Positions 54,564 to 61,954 of a DNA stretch of 64,000 nucleotides are shown in pieces. The notes beneath the pieces are model-generated. The model made no database searches. It was not told where the DNA came from and saw nothing but the letters and a program-made list of their open reading frames with translations. Position numbers and translations under genes: made by a program. Source of the DNA: Dactylosporangium aurantiacum. Lineage in GTDB: Bacteria; Actinomycetota; Actinomycetes; Mycobacteriales; Micromonosporaceae. How positions within the stretch are numbered: the first letter of the stretch is position 1; every line of letters starts with the position of its first letter. The stretch spans positions 434,001 through 498,000 of the forward strand of contig NZ_JNYJ01000001.1 of NCBI RefSeq assembly GCF_000716715.1, in the 5' to 3' direction.

Positions 54564-55480
54564 TGCGACGTGTGACACAGGACACCCTCGGCGACGCGTC
54601 GGTGCTGCGCGTCGCCGAGGTCGCGGTCCCGGTGCCCGGGCCGACCGAGATCCTCGTCGAGATGCGCGCGGCCGGCGTCAACCCGGTCGACTGGAAGGTC
54701 CGCACCGGCGGCGGCATCCTGGGCACCCCGCCGTTCAGCGTCGGCTGGGAGCTGTCCGGGGTGGTGGCCGCCACCGGTGCCGGCGTCACGCGGTTCGCCG
54801 TCGGCGACGAGGTGTTCGGCATGCCGCGCTTCCCGGCACAGGCCGCCGCGTACGCCGAGTACGTCACCGGGCCCGCCCGGCACTTCGCGCTGAAACCGCC
54901 GAACCTGAGCCACGAGCAGGCCGGTGGCCTCGCCCTCGCCGGGCTCACCGCCTGGCAGGTCCTCGCCGAGACCGCCGGCGTGCTGCCCGGGCAGCGGGTG
55001 CTGATCCCGGCCGCGGCCGGCGGCGTCGGTCACCTCGCGGTGCAGATCGCGAAGGCGCGCGGCGCGTACGTCATCGGCACCGCGTCCGCGCCGAAGCACG
55101 ACTTCGTGCGGTCCCTCGGCGCCGACGAGGTGCACGACCACGGCGCCGAGGGCCAGGCGGACGTCTACGCGGCGGTGAAGGACGTCGACGTGGCCGTCGC
55201 CACCGTCGCCGGGCAGGTCCCGCGGCTCGCGGCGACCCTCGCGCCGCAGGGGGCGCTCATCGCCCTCAACGGCGCCGACGAGGCCGCCGCCGTCGACGCC
55301 GGTGGCGTGTTCCTGCTCGCCGAGCCCGACCGGGCCGGCCTGGAGTCCCTCGCGGCGCTGGTCCTGGAGGGCCGGCTCACGGTCCACGTCGACCGGGTCT
55401 TCCCCCTGGACCGGGTCGCCGAGGCGCACCGGCTCGGCGAGCGCGGGCACACCACCGGGAAGCTGGTCCTCGTCCCCTAG
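54563..55480 (+). CDS. Zinc-free medium-chain NADP-dependent oxidoreductase
   Basis: 305 aa from ATG 54563 (TGATG overlap with argH). Quinone-oxidoreductase-like MDR: MRAAGVNPVDWKVRTGGG, GWELSGVVAATGAGVTRFAV, LALAGLTAWQVL and the NADP motif LIPAAAGGVGHLAVQIAK. No structural zinc cysteines. The substrate is probably a quinone or an alpha,beta-unsaturated carbonyl, not determinable here. It is convergent with the small PH-domain gene, overlapping it by four bases. Confidence 0.88.
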   Translation: MRRVTQDTLGDASVLRVAEVAVPVPGPTEILVEMRAAGVNPVDWKVRTGGGILGTPPFSVGWELSGVVAATGAGVTRFAVGDEVFGMPRFPAQAAAYAEYVTGPARHFALKPPNLSHEQAGGLALAGLTAWQVLAETAGVLPGQRVLIPAAAGGVGHLAVQIAKARGAYVIGTASAPKHDFVRSLGADEVHDHGAEGQADVYAAVKDVDVAVATVAGQVPRLAATLAPQGALIALNGADEAAAVDAGGVFLLAEPDRAGLESLAALVLEGRLTVHVDRVFPLDRVAEAHRLGERGHTTGKLVLVP

Positions 55481-55848
55481 TGGGACACGGCGTAGTGCAG
55501 GATCACGTTGTGGATGTGCTGGGTCTTCTCGACCCCGCGGACCTCGATCTCGTACGTGTGGGCGCCCACGTGCACGGCGATGTTGCCGCTGCTGAAGAAG
55601 CTGCCGGCCCACGACTTGTTGCTCACGATCGACACCGCGGTCACCTTCGCGTAGGGGATCGACGTGAGGGCGAGCCGCTTGCCGACGAACGAGCGGTCCT
55701 GCAGGATCACGCGGCGGTCGGTGAGGCCGATGAACCCGGTGCCGATGCCGACCGCGTCGTAGACGGCGATGATCGTCTCGCCGGGCAGCAGCCCGGACAC
55801 GATCTGCTCGTACTGTTCGCGGCGGTCGTACTTCACCTGTTGAGCCAT
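55477..55848 (-). CDS. Small PH-domain (YokE-like) protein
   Basis: 123 aa from ATG 55848; TACGTT ends seven bases before it, supporting a leaderless start over an ATG at 55893. A single bacterial PH-like domain: LLPGETIIAVYDAVGIGTGF, IGLTDRRVILQD, SIPYAKVTAVSI, and an Ile/Phe-rich C-terminal helix. Cytosolic. Role unknown. Confidence 0.8.
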   Translation of the reverse strand: MAQQVKYDRREQYEQIVSGLLPGETIIAVYDAVGIGTGFIGLTDRRVILQDRSFVGKRLALTSIPYAKVTAVSIVSNKSWAGSFFSSGNIAVHVGAHTYEIEVRGVEKTQHIHNVILHYAVSH

Positions 55849-55930
55849 GCGTCCAACGTAGACGGACCCCTCAACCCCGGCGCTGGCGTGCATGGGTCAT
55901 CCTGGACGGCACACACCCCGAGGAGGACCC

Positions 55931-56116
55931 GTGCCGATCCTGTTCCGCAAGGCGATGCGGTTCGGCCCGCTCGTGCTGAACTTCACCCCGAAGGGCCTGT
56001 CCTCGTGGGGTCTGAAGATCGGCCGCTGGTCGTGGAACTCGAAGACCAGGGCGCACCGCTACGACCTGCCCGGCCCGTTCTCGTGGCGCAGCCGCGGGCG
56101 GCGCGGCGGCAGCTGA
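55931..56116 (+). CDS. DUF4236 family small protein
   Basis: 61 aa from GTG 55931, four bases after AGGAGG. The N-terminus FRKAMRFGPLVLNFTPKGLS and WGLKIGRWSWNSK match the DUF4236 pattern (basic, glycine and serine rich) usually found at the start of larger proteins; here it stands alone. Function unknown. Followed by a hairpin. Confidence 0.75.
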   Translation: MPILFRKAMRFGPLVLNFTPKGLSSWGLKIGRWSWNSKTRAHRYDLPGPFSWRSRGRRGGS

Positions 56117-56119
56117 CGA

Positions 56120-56147
56120 CGCCCCGGGCCCGCCGGGGTCCGGGGCG
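56120..56147. terminator. Hairpin between DUF4236 gene and the minus-strand hypothetical
   Basis: CGCCCCGG (56120-56127) and CCGGGGCG (56140-56147) around a 12-base loop, in a convergent gap of about 108 bp that otherwise holds nothing obvious. Confidence 0.55.
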
Positions 56148-56224
56148 CGCCGGGCCGCTCGGCGCCGGTAGAAGTTCACGGAGTGGTCGGGGGAGTGCCA
56201 CGTCGCGCCCGAGGGCGGCCGACC

Positions 56225-56698
56225 CTATGTCCTCCTGGTGAACACCCGCACCGGGACGTTCAACGTGCCCGGGTCCACGCTCCACTGCGCCGCGACGCGG
56301 TGCACGTCACCGTCGTCGACCAGCTCGCCGAACGAGCGCTCCAGATCCGAGCGCTCGCCGAGCTCGTCGATCTCGCCGTCGGCGGCGGCGAACGAGCGCA
56401 GCAGGTCCCCGTCGCGGGCGCGCTGCCACCGGTACACCTGCAGCCCTCGATGTGACGAGAAGAACTGCACCTCGGTCGCCAGGGCCGCGGACAGCCCCGT
56501 GACGTCGGGCCGGTCCTTCATCAACGCCATGCCCAGGACCAGGACCCATCCGTCGACCGGCGGCGTGACGATCACCCGGTCGTCGGTGAAGTACGCCAGG
56601 TCCACGCCGGAGCGCCAGTCGGTCTCGCCGAGCTCGGTGAGCCCGAGCGCCGGTGCCGGGTCCCGGTCGCGGACGGCCAGCCATGCCATCTTCTGCAC
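56225..56698 (-). CDS. Hypothetical protein divergent from the GntR/ABC module
   Basis: 157 aa from GTG 56698, where a TAGCGT -10 (56711-56706) predicts the transcription start; ATG 56689 after GAGGGGG is an alternative. Contains LAYFTDDRVIVTPPVDGWVL and VQFFSSHRGLQVYRWQRARD, similar to small actinobacterial proteins that seem to be degraded ankyrin/immunity-like folds, but no family can be named with confidence. It shares the upstream region with the palindromic operator, so it might be co-regulated. Confidence 0.7.
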   Translation of the reverse strand: MQKMAWLAVRDRDPAPALGLTELGETDWRSGVDLAYFTDDRVIVTPPVDGWVLVLGMALMKDRPDVTGLSAALATEVQFFSSHRGLQVYRWQRARDGDLLRSFAAADGEIDELGERSDLERSFGELVDDGDVHRVAAQWSVDPGTLNVPVRVFTRRT

Positions 56699-56741
56699 CC
56701 CCTCGACGCTACCCGTTGACTTCCCGGCGCCGAGGTTGCAT

Positions 56742-56765
56742 GGTTCATTACATGAGTAATGAACC
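56742..56765. promoter_or_regulatory. Perfect palindromic operator of the GntR regulator
   Basis: GGTTCATTAC (56742-56751), four bases, then GTAATGAACC (56756-56765). The right arm contains the ATG of the regulator gene, so binding would block both transcription and the start region. It lies between divergent genes. Confidence 0.8.
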
Positions 56766-57133
56766 GACGAACCATGGATGACGGACGGCCGATCTTCCTG
56801 CAGATCGCGGAGCAGATCGAGGCCGCGATCATCGACGGTTCGCTGCCGGAGGACACGCAGGTCCCGTCGACGAACGAGCTCGCCGCGTTCCACCGGATCA
56901 ACCCCGCCACCGCCGCCAAGGGCGTCAACCAGCTCGTCGACGACGGAGTGCTGCACAAGCGGCGGGGCATCGGCATGTTCGTCTCGCCGGGCGCCCGGGC
57001 CAAGCTCCGGCAGCGCCGCCGGGACCGGTTCGGCGAGCAGTACCTGCGCCCGCTGCTGGCCGAGGCGGCCCGGCTCGGCATCGACCACACCGAGCTCAAG
57101 ACGATGATCGACCGTTACGAGGAGCCGCGATGA
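56759..57133 (+). CDS. GntR-family regulator, YtrA subfamily
   Basis: 124 aa from ATG 56759; ATG 56774 would remove five residues. The N-terminal winged helix reads PIFLQIAEQIEAAIIDGSLP, EDTQVPSTNELAAFHRINPA and TAAKGVNQLVDDGVLHKRRG. A short C-terminal helical dimerisation tail (RRRDRFGEQYLRPLLAEA) is typical of YtrA. Such proteins repress ABC-transporter operons and respond to cell-envelope stress. It overlaps the ABC gene by four bases and is probably autoregulated by the palindrome. Confidence 0.9.
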   Translation: MNRRTMDDGRPIFLQIAEQIEAAIIDGSLPEDTQVPSTNELAAFHRINPATAAKGVNQLVDDGVLHKRRGIGMFVSPGARAKLRQRRRDRFGEQYLRPLLAEAARLGIDHTELKTMIDRYEEPR

Positions 57134-57999
57134 CCCCCGTCGTGTCCGTGCAGGACCTGTCGAAGCGGTACGGCGCCGTCGCCGCCGTCGACGGTGTCAG
57201 CTTCGAGCTGCGCCGCAACGGCATCTACGGCCTGCTCGGCCGCAACGGCGCCGGCAAGACCACGCTCATGCAGCTGCTCACCGGCCAGCAGTTCGCCACC
57301 GCCGGCACCGTGCGGGTCCTGGGCGCCGACCCGGCCGAGAACGAGCGGGTCCTGCGGCAGGTGAGCTTCGTCAAGGAGAGCCAGCGCTACCCGGAGACGT
57401 ACAAGGTCCGGCACGTGCTGCTCGCCGGGCGGCTGCTCTTCCCCGGCTGGGACGAGGCGTTCGCCCGCTCGCTCGTCGCGGATTTCGAGCTGCCGGTGTC
57501 CCGGCCGGTGAAGAAGCTGTCCCGGGGCATGCTGTCCGCGCTCGGCGTCACCGTCGGGCTCGCGTCCCGCGCCCCGATCACGTTCTTCGACGAGCCGTAC
57601 CTGGGCCTGGACGCGGTGGCCCGCCAGCTGTTCTACGACCGGCTGCTGGCCGACTACGCCGAGCACCCGCGCACGGTGGTGCTGTCCACCCACCTCATCG
57701 ACGAGGTCAGCGACCTCATCGAGCACGTGCTGCTCCTCGAGCGCGGCCGGCTCGTGCTGGACGAGGCCGCCGACAGCCTGCGCGGCCAGGTCGTCACCGT
57801 CACCGGCCCGGCGCAGGCCGTGGACCGGCTCACCGCCAACGCCGACGAGCTGCACCGCGAGCACCTCGGTCCGCTGACCCGCGCCACCGTGCGCGGCGCC
57901 GTGTCCGCCGGGCACGCCCGCGAGGCCGGCGTCCAGCTCGAACCCGTCAGCCTGCAGCAGCTCGTCGTGCGCATCACCGCCCGGGAGGCCGTGTCATGA
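57130..57999 (+). CDS. ABC transporter ATP-binding protein
   Basis: 289 aa from ATG 57130. Walker A GLLGRNGAGKTTLMQLL, signature LSRGMLSALGV (LSGGQ altered at two positions, as in YtrB-like ATPases), Walker B ITFFDEPYLGLD, H-loop VVLSTHLIDEV. The C-terminal third is an extra accessory domain. Works with the following six-helix membrane protein. Substrate unknown; family context suggests envelope-active antibiotics. Confidence 0.9.
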   Translation: MTPVVSVQDLSKRYGAVAAVDGVSFELRRNGIYGLLGRNGAGKTTLMQLLTGQQFATAGTVRVLGADPAENERVLRQVSFVKESQRYPETYKVRHVLLAGRLLFPGWDEAFARSLVADFELPVSRPVKKLSRGMLSALGVTVGLASRAPITFFDEPYLGLDAVARQLFYDRLLADYAEHPRTVVLSTHLIDEVSDLIEHVLLLERGRLVLDEAADSLRGQVVTVTGPAQAVDRLTANADELHREHLGPLTRATVRGAVSAGHAREAGVQLEPVSLQQLVVRITAREAVS

Positions 58000-58691
58000 A
58001 CCGCATCGTCGCCATCGCCCGCCTGCACGCCGCCGGCCGCCGCGACGGGCTGGTGTGGCCGCTCGCCGTCCTCGGCGTCGCCTTCGCCGTCAACCTGCTC
58101 GTCTTCGGCGCCATGGGCGACGATCTCGGCGACCGCCCGGTCACCGGCGGCCTCGCCAGCGTCTACCTCACCGCGCTCGCGTTCGGCGCCGTCGCGATCG
58201 CCCAGCAGTTCCCGTTCGCGCTCGGCATGAGCGTCACCCGGCGCGAGTTCGCCGCCGCGCTCGGCCTGTTCACCGTCGCCCAGACCGCCGCCTACGCGGT
58301 GCTGCTGGTCGTCCTGCAGGCCGTCGAGGATGCGACCGGCGGCTGGGGCATGCGGCTGCGGTTCTTCGGCGCCGGCTTCCTCGACCGCGAGGGCGTCGCC
58401 GCCCAGCTGCTCATCTACGCGGTGCCGCTGCTGCTGATGACCCTCACCGGCGTCGCCCTGGGGGCGGTGTACGTGCGCTGGCGCACCAACGGCGTCCTCG
58501 CCGCCGTGTGCGGCGTCCTGCTCGCCGCAGGGCTGGCCGCGGTCCTGGTCACGAAGTACGGCAGCTGGCCCGCGATCGGCGACTGGCTGCTGCGGCAGAG
58601 CGCGCTGTCGCTGCTGGCCGGCTGGCCGTCGATCGCCGTCGCCGCCCTCGCCGCGCTGTCCTGGGCCGCGCTGCGCCGCGCCACCCCCTGA
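57996..58691 (+). CDS. ABC transporter membrane protein
   Basis: 231 aa from ATG 57996. Six hydrophobic segments, at about 20-40, 50-72, 85-108, 137-160, 166-185 and 205-225, with short loops; FPFALGMSVTRREFAAALGL is a cytoplasmic coupling region typical of YtrC/ABC-2 type subunits. No similarity strong enough to name a substrate. Last gene of the GntR-ABC operon, followed by a hairpin. Confidence 0.85.
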   Translation: MNRIVAIARLHAAGRRDGLVWPLAVLGVAFAVNLLVFGAMGDDLGDRPVTGGLASVYLTALAFGAVAIAQQFPFALGMSVTRREFAAALGLFTVAQTAAYAVLLVVLQAVEDATGGWGMRLRFFGAGFLDREGVAAQLLIYAVPLLLMTLTGVALGAVYVRWRTNGVLAAVCGVLLAAGLAAVLVTKYGSWPAIGDWLLRQSALSLLAGWPSIAVAALAALSWAALRRATP

Positions 58692-58714
58692 CCGCCGGCG
58701 CGATCTGCCGGCGG
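58692..58714 (+). terminator. Terminator-like hairpin after the ABC operon
   Basis: Perfect arms CCGCCGGC (58692-58699) and GCCGGCGG (58707-58714) with a seven-base loop. A TAGGTT -10 (58736-58741) follows and predicts +1 exactly on the next ATG. Confidence 0.6.
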
Positions 58715-58747
58715 GCCCCGGGCCGAAGATCCGGATAGGTTGGTGCG

Positions 58748-59872
58748 ATGAGCGCGTTGGAGAGACTCCGGGCCGCCGCGCCCGTCATGCGTGATGACCT
58801 CGCCGGTCTCGTCGCCGTCGAGTCGCCGTCGGCCGACCTCGAGGCCCTGGCCAGGTGTGCCGACGTCGTCGCCGAGCTCGGCCGGCGGTGCACCGGCCTG
58901 GCCCCGGAGCGGGTGGTCGTGGCCGACCGGCCGCAGCTGCGGTGGCGCTTCGGCGGCGGGCCGGTCCGGGTCGTGCTGATCGGGCACTTCGACACGGTGT
59001 GGCCGGTCGGCACCCTCGCCCGGTGGCCGTTCGCCGTCGACGGCGACCGGTGCACCGGCCCCGGCGTGGTCGACATGAAGGGCGGCCTCGTCGTGCTGTT
59101 CCACGCCCTCACCGCCCTCGCCGAGGCCGGCGACCTCGACGGCGTCGCGGTCGTGTGCAACAGCGACGAGGAGATCGGCTCGCCCGCCTCCCAGGCGCTC
59201 ATCGAGGACACCGCCGCCGGCGCGGCCGGCGCGCTCATCCTGGAGGGCAGCGCCGAGGGCCGGCTGAAGATCGCCCGGAAGGGCATCGCGCACTACTCGC
59301 TGCACGTCACCGGCCGGGCGTCGCACGCCGGGGTCGCCCCGCACCTCGGCGTCAACGCCGGGATCGAGCTGGCGCACCAGGTGCTGCGCATCGCGCAGCT
59401 CGGTGCCCCGCCCGGCACGACCGTGACCCCGACCGACTCGACCGTCGGCACGACCAGCAACACCGTGCCCGCCGCGGCGCGGCTCAGCATCGACGTGCGC
59501 GCGTTCGACCCGGCGGAGCTGGCCCGGGTCGACGAGGCCCTGCGCGGCCTGCGGCCGGTGCTGCCGGACGCGCAGGTGCGGGTCGAGTTCGGCCCGTCCC
59601 GCCCGGCGATGCCGGAGTCGGCGTCGGCCTCGACGTTCGCCCTGGCCCAGCGGGTCGCGGCGGCGCTGGGCCTGCCGCCGCTGACCGGTGAGGCAGTCGG
59701 CGGCGGCTCCGACGGCAACCTCACCGCCGGGATCGGCGTGCCGACCCTCGACGGGCTCGGTGTCATCGGCGGCAACGCGCACGCCGAGGGGGAGTGGGCC
59801 GACCTGGCGAGCATGCCGGAGCGGGCCGCCCTGGTCGCGGGGCTGGTCGCCGCGATCGGCCGGGAGCCGTGA
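58748..59872 (+). CDS. M20 metallopeptidase, probable N-succinyl-L-amino-acid hydrolase
   Basis: 374 aa from ATG 58748, predicted leaderless. Carboxypeptidase G2-like M20 family: zinc histidine and aspartate in VLIGHFDTVWPVG, GPGVVDMKGGLVVL, the catalytic base in NSDEEIGSPASQ, a dimerisation domain (about 185-290), and the late GGGSDGNLTAGIG with NAHAEGEW. Sits directly before a GNAT transferase and an enolase-superfamily racemase. This matches the desuccinylase of the Geobacillus D-amino-acid pathway. Function by context. Confidence 0.85.
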   Translation: MSALERLRAAAPVMRDDLAGLVAVESPSADLEALARCADVVAELGRRCTGLAPERVVVADRPQLRWRFGGGPVRVVLIGHFDTVWPVGTLARWPFAVDGDRCTGPGVVDMKGGLVVLFHALTALAEAGDLDGVAVVCNSDEEIGSPASQALIEDTAAGAAGALILEGSAEGRLKIARKGIAHYSLHVTGRASHAGVAPHLGVNAGIELAHQVLRIAQLGAPPGTTVTPTDSTVGTTSNTVPAAARLSIDVRAFDPAELARVDEALRGLRPVLPDAQVRVEFGPSRPAMPESASASTFALAQRVAAALGLPPLTGEAVGGGSDGNLTAGIGVPTLDGLGVIGGNAHAEGEWADLASMPERAALVAGLVAAIGREP

Positions 59873-60771
59873 CACCGCCCACCGGCGCGGCGGTGGGCGG
59901 GTCCCTCGCCGCGGACGCGTGGGCGTGCGCCGAGGCCGCCGGGCAGCGGGCCGGGGTCGAGGTCGTCGAGACCGCCGCGGCCGCCGGCGCCGGGCACGCG
60001 GCCGCCTACGAGGACACGTCGCTGCTGCTGCAGCGGGTGTGGCGGGCCGACCACCCGGCCGAGATCGCCTCGCCCGGCCTGCTGCGCACGTACGCGCACT
60101 CGGGCAACTACGTCGCCGGCGCGTACCGGGGCGGGCGGCTCGTGGGGGCCGCCGTCGGCTTCTTCGGCCGGGACCGCGGCGGCGCGCCGCACCTGCACTC
60201 CTTCGTCGCCGGGGTGGAGCCCGGCGGCCTCGGCCAGGGCGTCGGCTTCGCCCTCAAGCAGCACCAGCGGGCGTGGAGCCTGGCCCGGGACGTGCCGGAG
60301 GTGCGCTGGACCTACGACCCGCTGGTGCGCCGCAACGCGTACTTCAACCTCGCCAAGCTCGGCGGCCGGGTGGTGCGCTACCTGCCGGAGTTCTACGGCG
60401 CGATGGCCGACGGCATCAACAGCGGCGACCTCAGCGACCGGCTGCTGCTCGTGTGGCGGCTCGACGCGCCGGAGGCCGTCGCGGCCGCCCACGGCACCCC
60501 GGTCGCCGTCGACGTCGCCGGTACGGCGACGCTGCTGGACCGCGACGCGGACGGCGCCCCGGTGCCGGCGCCGGGCGTGGCGGACGGACCGGCGGCCCGG
60601 CTGCTCGTGGCGGTGCCCACCGACGTGGAGGACCTGCGCCCGCGCGACCCGGCGGCGGCCGTCGCGTGGCGGCTCGCGGTGCGCGAGGCGATGGCCGGGC
60701 GCCTCGCCGCCGGCTGGCGGGTCGCGGGCGTCACCCGCGACGGCTTCTACCTGCTCACCACGGAGGCATAG
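59869..60771 (+). CDS. GNAT-family acyltransferase, probable N-succinyltransferase
   Basis: 300 aa from GTG 59869 (GTGA overlap). The acyl-CoA-binding core includes GAYRGGRLVGAAVGFF, HLHSFVAGVEPGGLGQGVGF and ALKQHQRAWSL (motif A with a Q/R-x-x-G-x-G-like loop). WTYDPLVRRNAYFNLAKLGG follows, a segment common to GNAT proteins paired with N-succinylamino-acid racemases. It would succinylate D- or L-amino acids. A C-terminal half without clear motif completes it. Confidence 0.8.
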   Translation: MTPPTGAAVGGSLAADAWACAEAAGQRAGVEVVETAAAAGAGHAAAYEDTSLLLQRVWRADHPAEIASPGLLRTYAHSGNYVAGAYRGGRLVGAAVGFFGRDRGGAPHLHSFVAGVEPGGLGQGVGFALKQHQRAWSLARDVPEVRWTYDPLVRRNAYFNLAKLGGRVVRYLPEFYGAMADGINSGDLSDRLLLVWRLDAPEAVAAAHGTPVAVDVAGTATLLDRDADGAPVPAPGVADGPAARLLVAVPTDVEDLRPRDPAAAVAWRLAVREAMAGRLAAGWRVAGVTRDGFYLLTTEA

Positions 60772-61887
60772 ATGCGGCTGGAAGGCCTGGAGCTGCGGCG
60801 GATCGCGATGCCGCTGGTCGCGCCCTTCCGCACCTCGTTCGGCACCGAACGGGAGCGGGACGTGCTGCTGGTGCGGGCCGTCGGGCAGGACGCCGAGGGG
60901 TGGGGCGAGTGCGTCGCGATGGCGGCGCCGCTGTACTCCTCCGAGCACGTCGACGGCGCCGCCGAGGTGATCCGCCGGTACCTGGCCCCGGCCCTCGCGG
61001 CCGCCGCGGCGGGCGGGGTGGACGCGTGGACGGCCGGGACGGCGTTCGCGCCGTTCAAGGGGCACCCGATGGCGAAGGCGGCGGTGGAGACGGCCGTGCT
61101 CGACGCGGTGCTGCGCGCCGCCGGGATGCCGCTCGGCGGGTTCCTCGGCGCGGTCCGCGACCGGGTCCCGGCGGGCGTCTCGGTCGGCATCATGGACTCG
61201 GTGCCGGCGCTGCTGGACGCCGTGGCCGGCTACCTCGACGCCGGCTACCTGCGGATCAAGCTCAAGATCGAGCCCGGCTGGGACGTCGGGCCGGTCCGGG
61301 CGGTCCGGGAGCGCTTCGGCGACGCGGTGCTGCTGCAGGTGGACGCGAACACCGCGTACAGCCTCGGCGACGCGCGGCAGCTGGCCCGGCTCGACCCGTT
61401 CGACCTGCTGCTCATCGAGCAGCCCCTGGCCGAGGACGACGTGCGCGGCCACGCGGCCCTGGCCCGGCTGATCCGCACCCCGATCTGCCTGGACGAGTCG
61501 ATCGTCAGTGCCCGCGCCGCCGCCGACGCGATCGCGCTCGGCGCCTGCTCGATCGTCAACATCAAGCCGGGCCGGGTGGGCGGCTACCTGGAGGCGCGGC
61601 GGGTGCACGACGTCTGCGTCGCCAACGGCGTCGCGGTGTGGGCCGGCGGGATGCTGGAGACCGGCCTGGGCCGGGCCGCGAACGTGACCCTCGCCGCGCT
61701 GCCCGGGTTCACGCTGCCCGGCGACACGTCCGCCTCCGACCGGTACTACGCCCGCGACATCACCGCGCCGTTCGTGCTGGCCGAGGGGCACGTGGCGGTG
61801 CCGCAGGGCCCCGGCATCGGCGTCACGCCCGTCCCGGACGTCCTGGCGGAGGTGACGACGGCCACGTCCTGGATCCCGCTCAAGTAA
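60772..61887 (+). CDS. Enolase-superfamily N-succinylamino-acid racemase / OSBS-like enzyme
   Basis: 371 aa from ATG 60772, immediately after the GNAT stop codon. MLE-subgroup enolase: the acid/base lysines K163 and K165 in RIKLKIEPGWD, metal ligands D191 (QVDANTAY), E216 (IEQPL) and D241 (CLDESI), and the opposite-face lysine K265 (IKPGRVGG). The KxK plus IEPGWD pattern is characteristic of the NSAR/OSBS family. No menaquinone genes are near, so a racemase role with the two upstream genes is more likely than menC. Confidence 0.88.
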   Translation: MRLEGLELRRIAMPLVAPFRTSFGTERERDVLLVRAVGQDAEGWGECVAMAAPLYSSEHVDGAAEVIRRYLAPALAAAAAGGVDAWTAGTAFAPFKGHPMAKAAVETAVLDAVLRAAGMPLGGFLGAVRDRVPAGVSVGIMDSVPALLDAVAGYLDAGYLRIKLKIEPGWDVGPVRAVRERFGDAVLLQVDANTAYSLGDARQLARLDPFDLLLIEQPLAEDDVRGHAALARLIRTPICLDESIVSARAAADAIALGACSIVNIKPGRVGGYLEARRVHDVCVANGVAVWAGGMLETGLGRAANVTLAALPGFTLPGDTSASDRYYARDITAPFVLAEGHVAVPQGPGIGVTPVPDVLAEVTTATSWIPLK

Positions 61888-61945
61888 CTTTACAGGCGTT
61901 AGCTGACGTGGTTAACCTTACGGGCGTAAACAAACGTCCGTAAGG
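61888..61945. promoter_or_regulatory. Operator region with three TTAC(A/G)G(G/A)CGT motifs before the MFS gene
   Basis: A large inverted repeat, CCTTACGG.CGT (61916-61927) versus ACG.CCGTAAGG (61934-61945), has one mismatch and a six-base centre. A third copy, TTTACAGGCGTTAG (61889-61902), lies upstream. CTGACG, an 18-bp spacer and TAAACA (61927-61932) form a likely promoter covered by the operator. The TetR protein after the MFS gene is the probable ligand. Confidence 0.65.
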
Positions 61946-61954
61946 GGTGTCTCC

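Noticed and set aside
60772..61887. menC (o-succinylbenzoate synthase) as the primary call
   Set aside because: The family is shared, but no menaquinone genes are near, while M20 and GNAT partners match the N-succinylamino-acid pathway.
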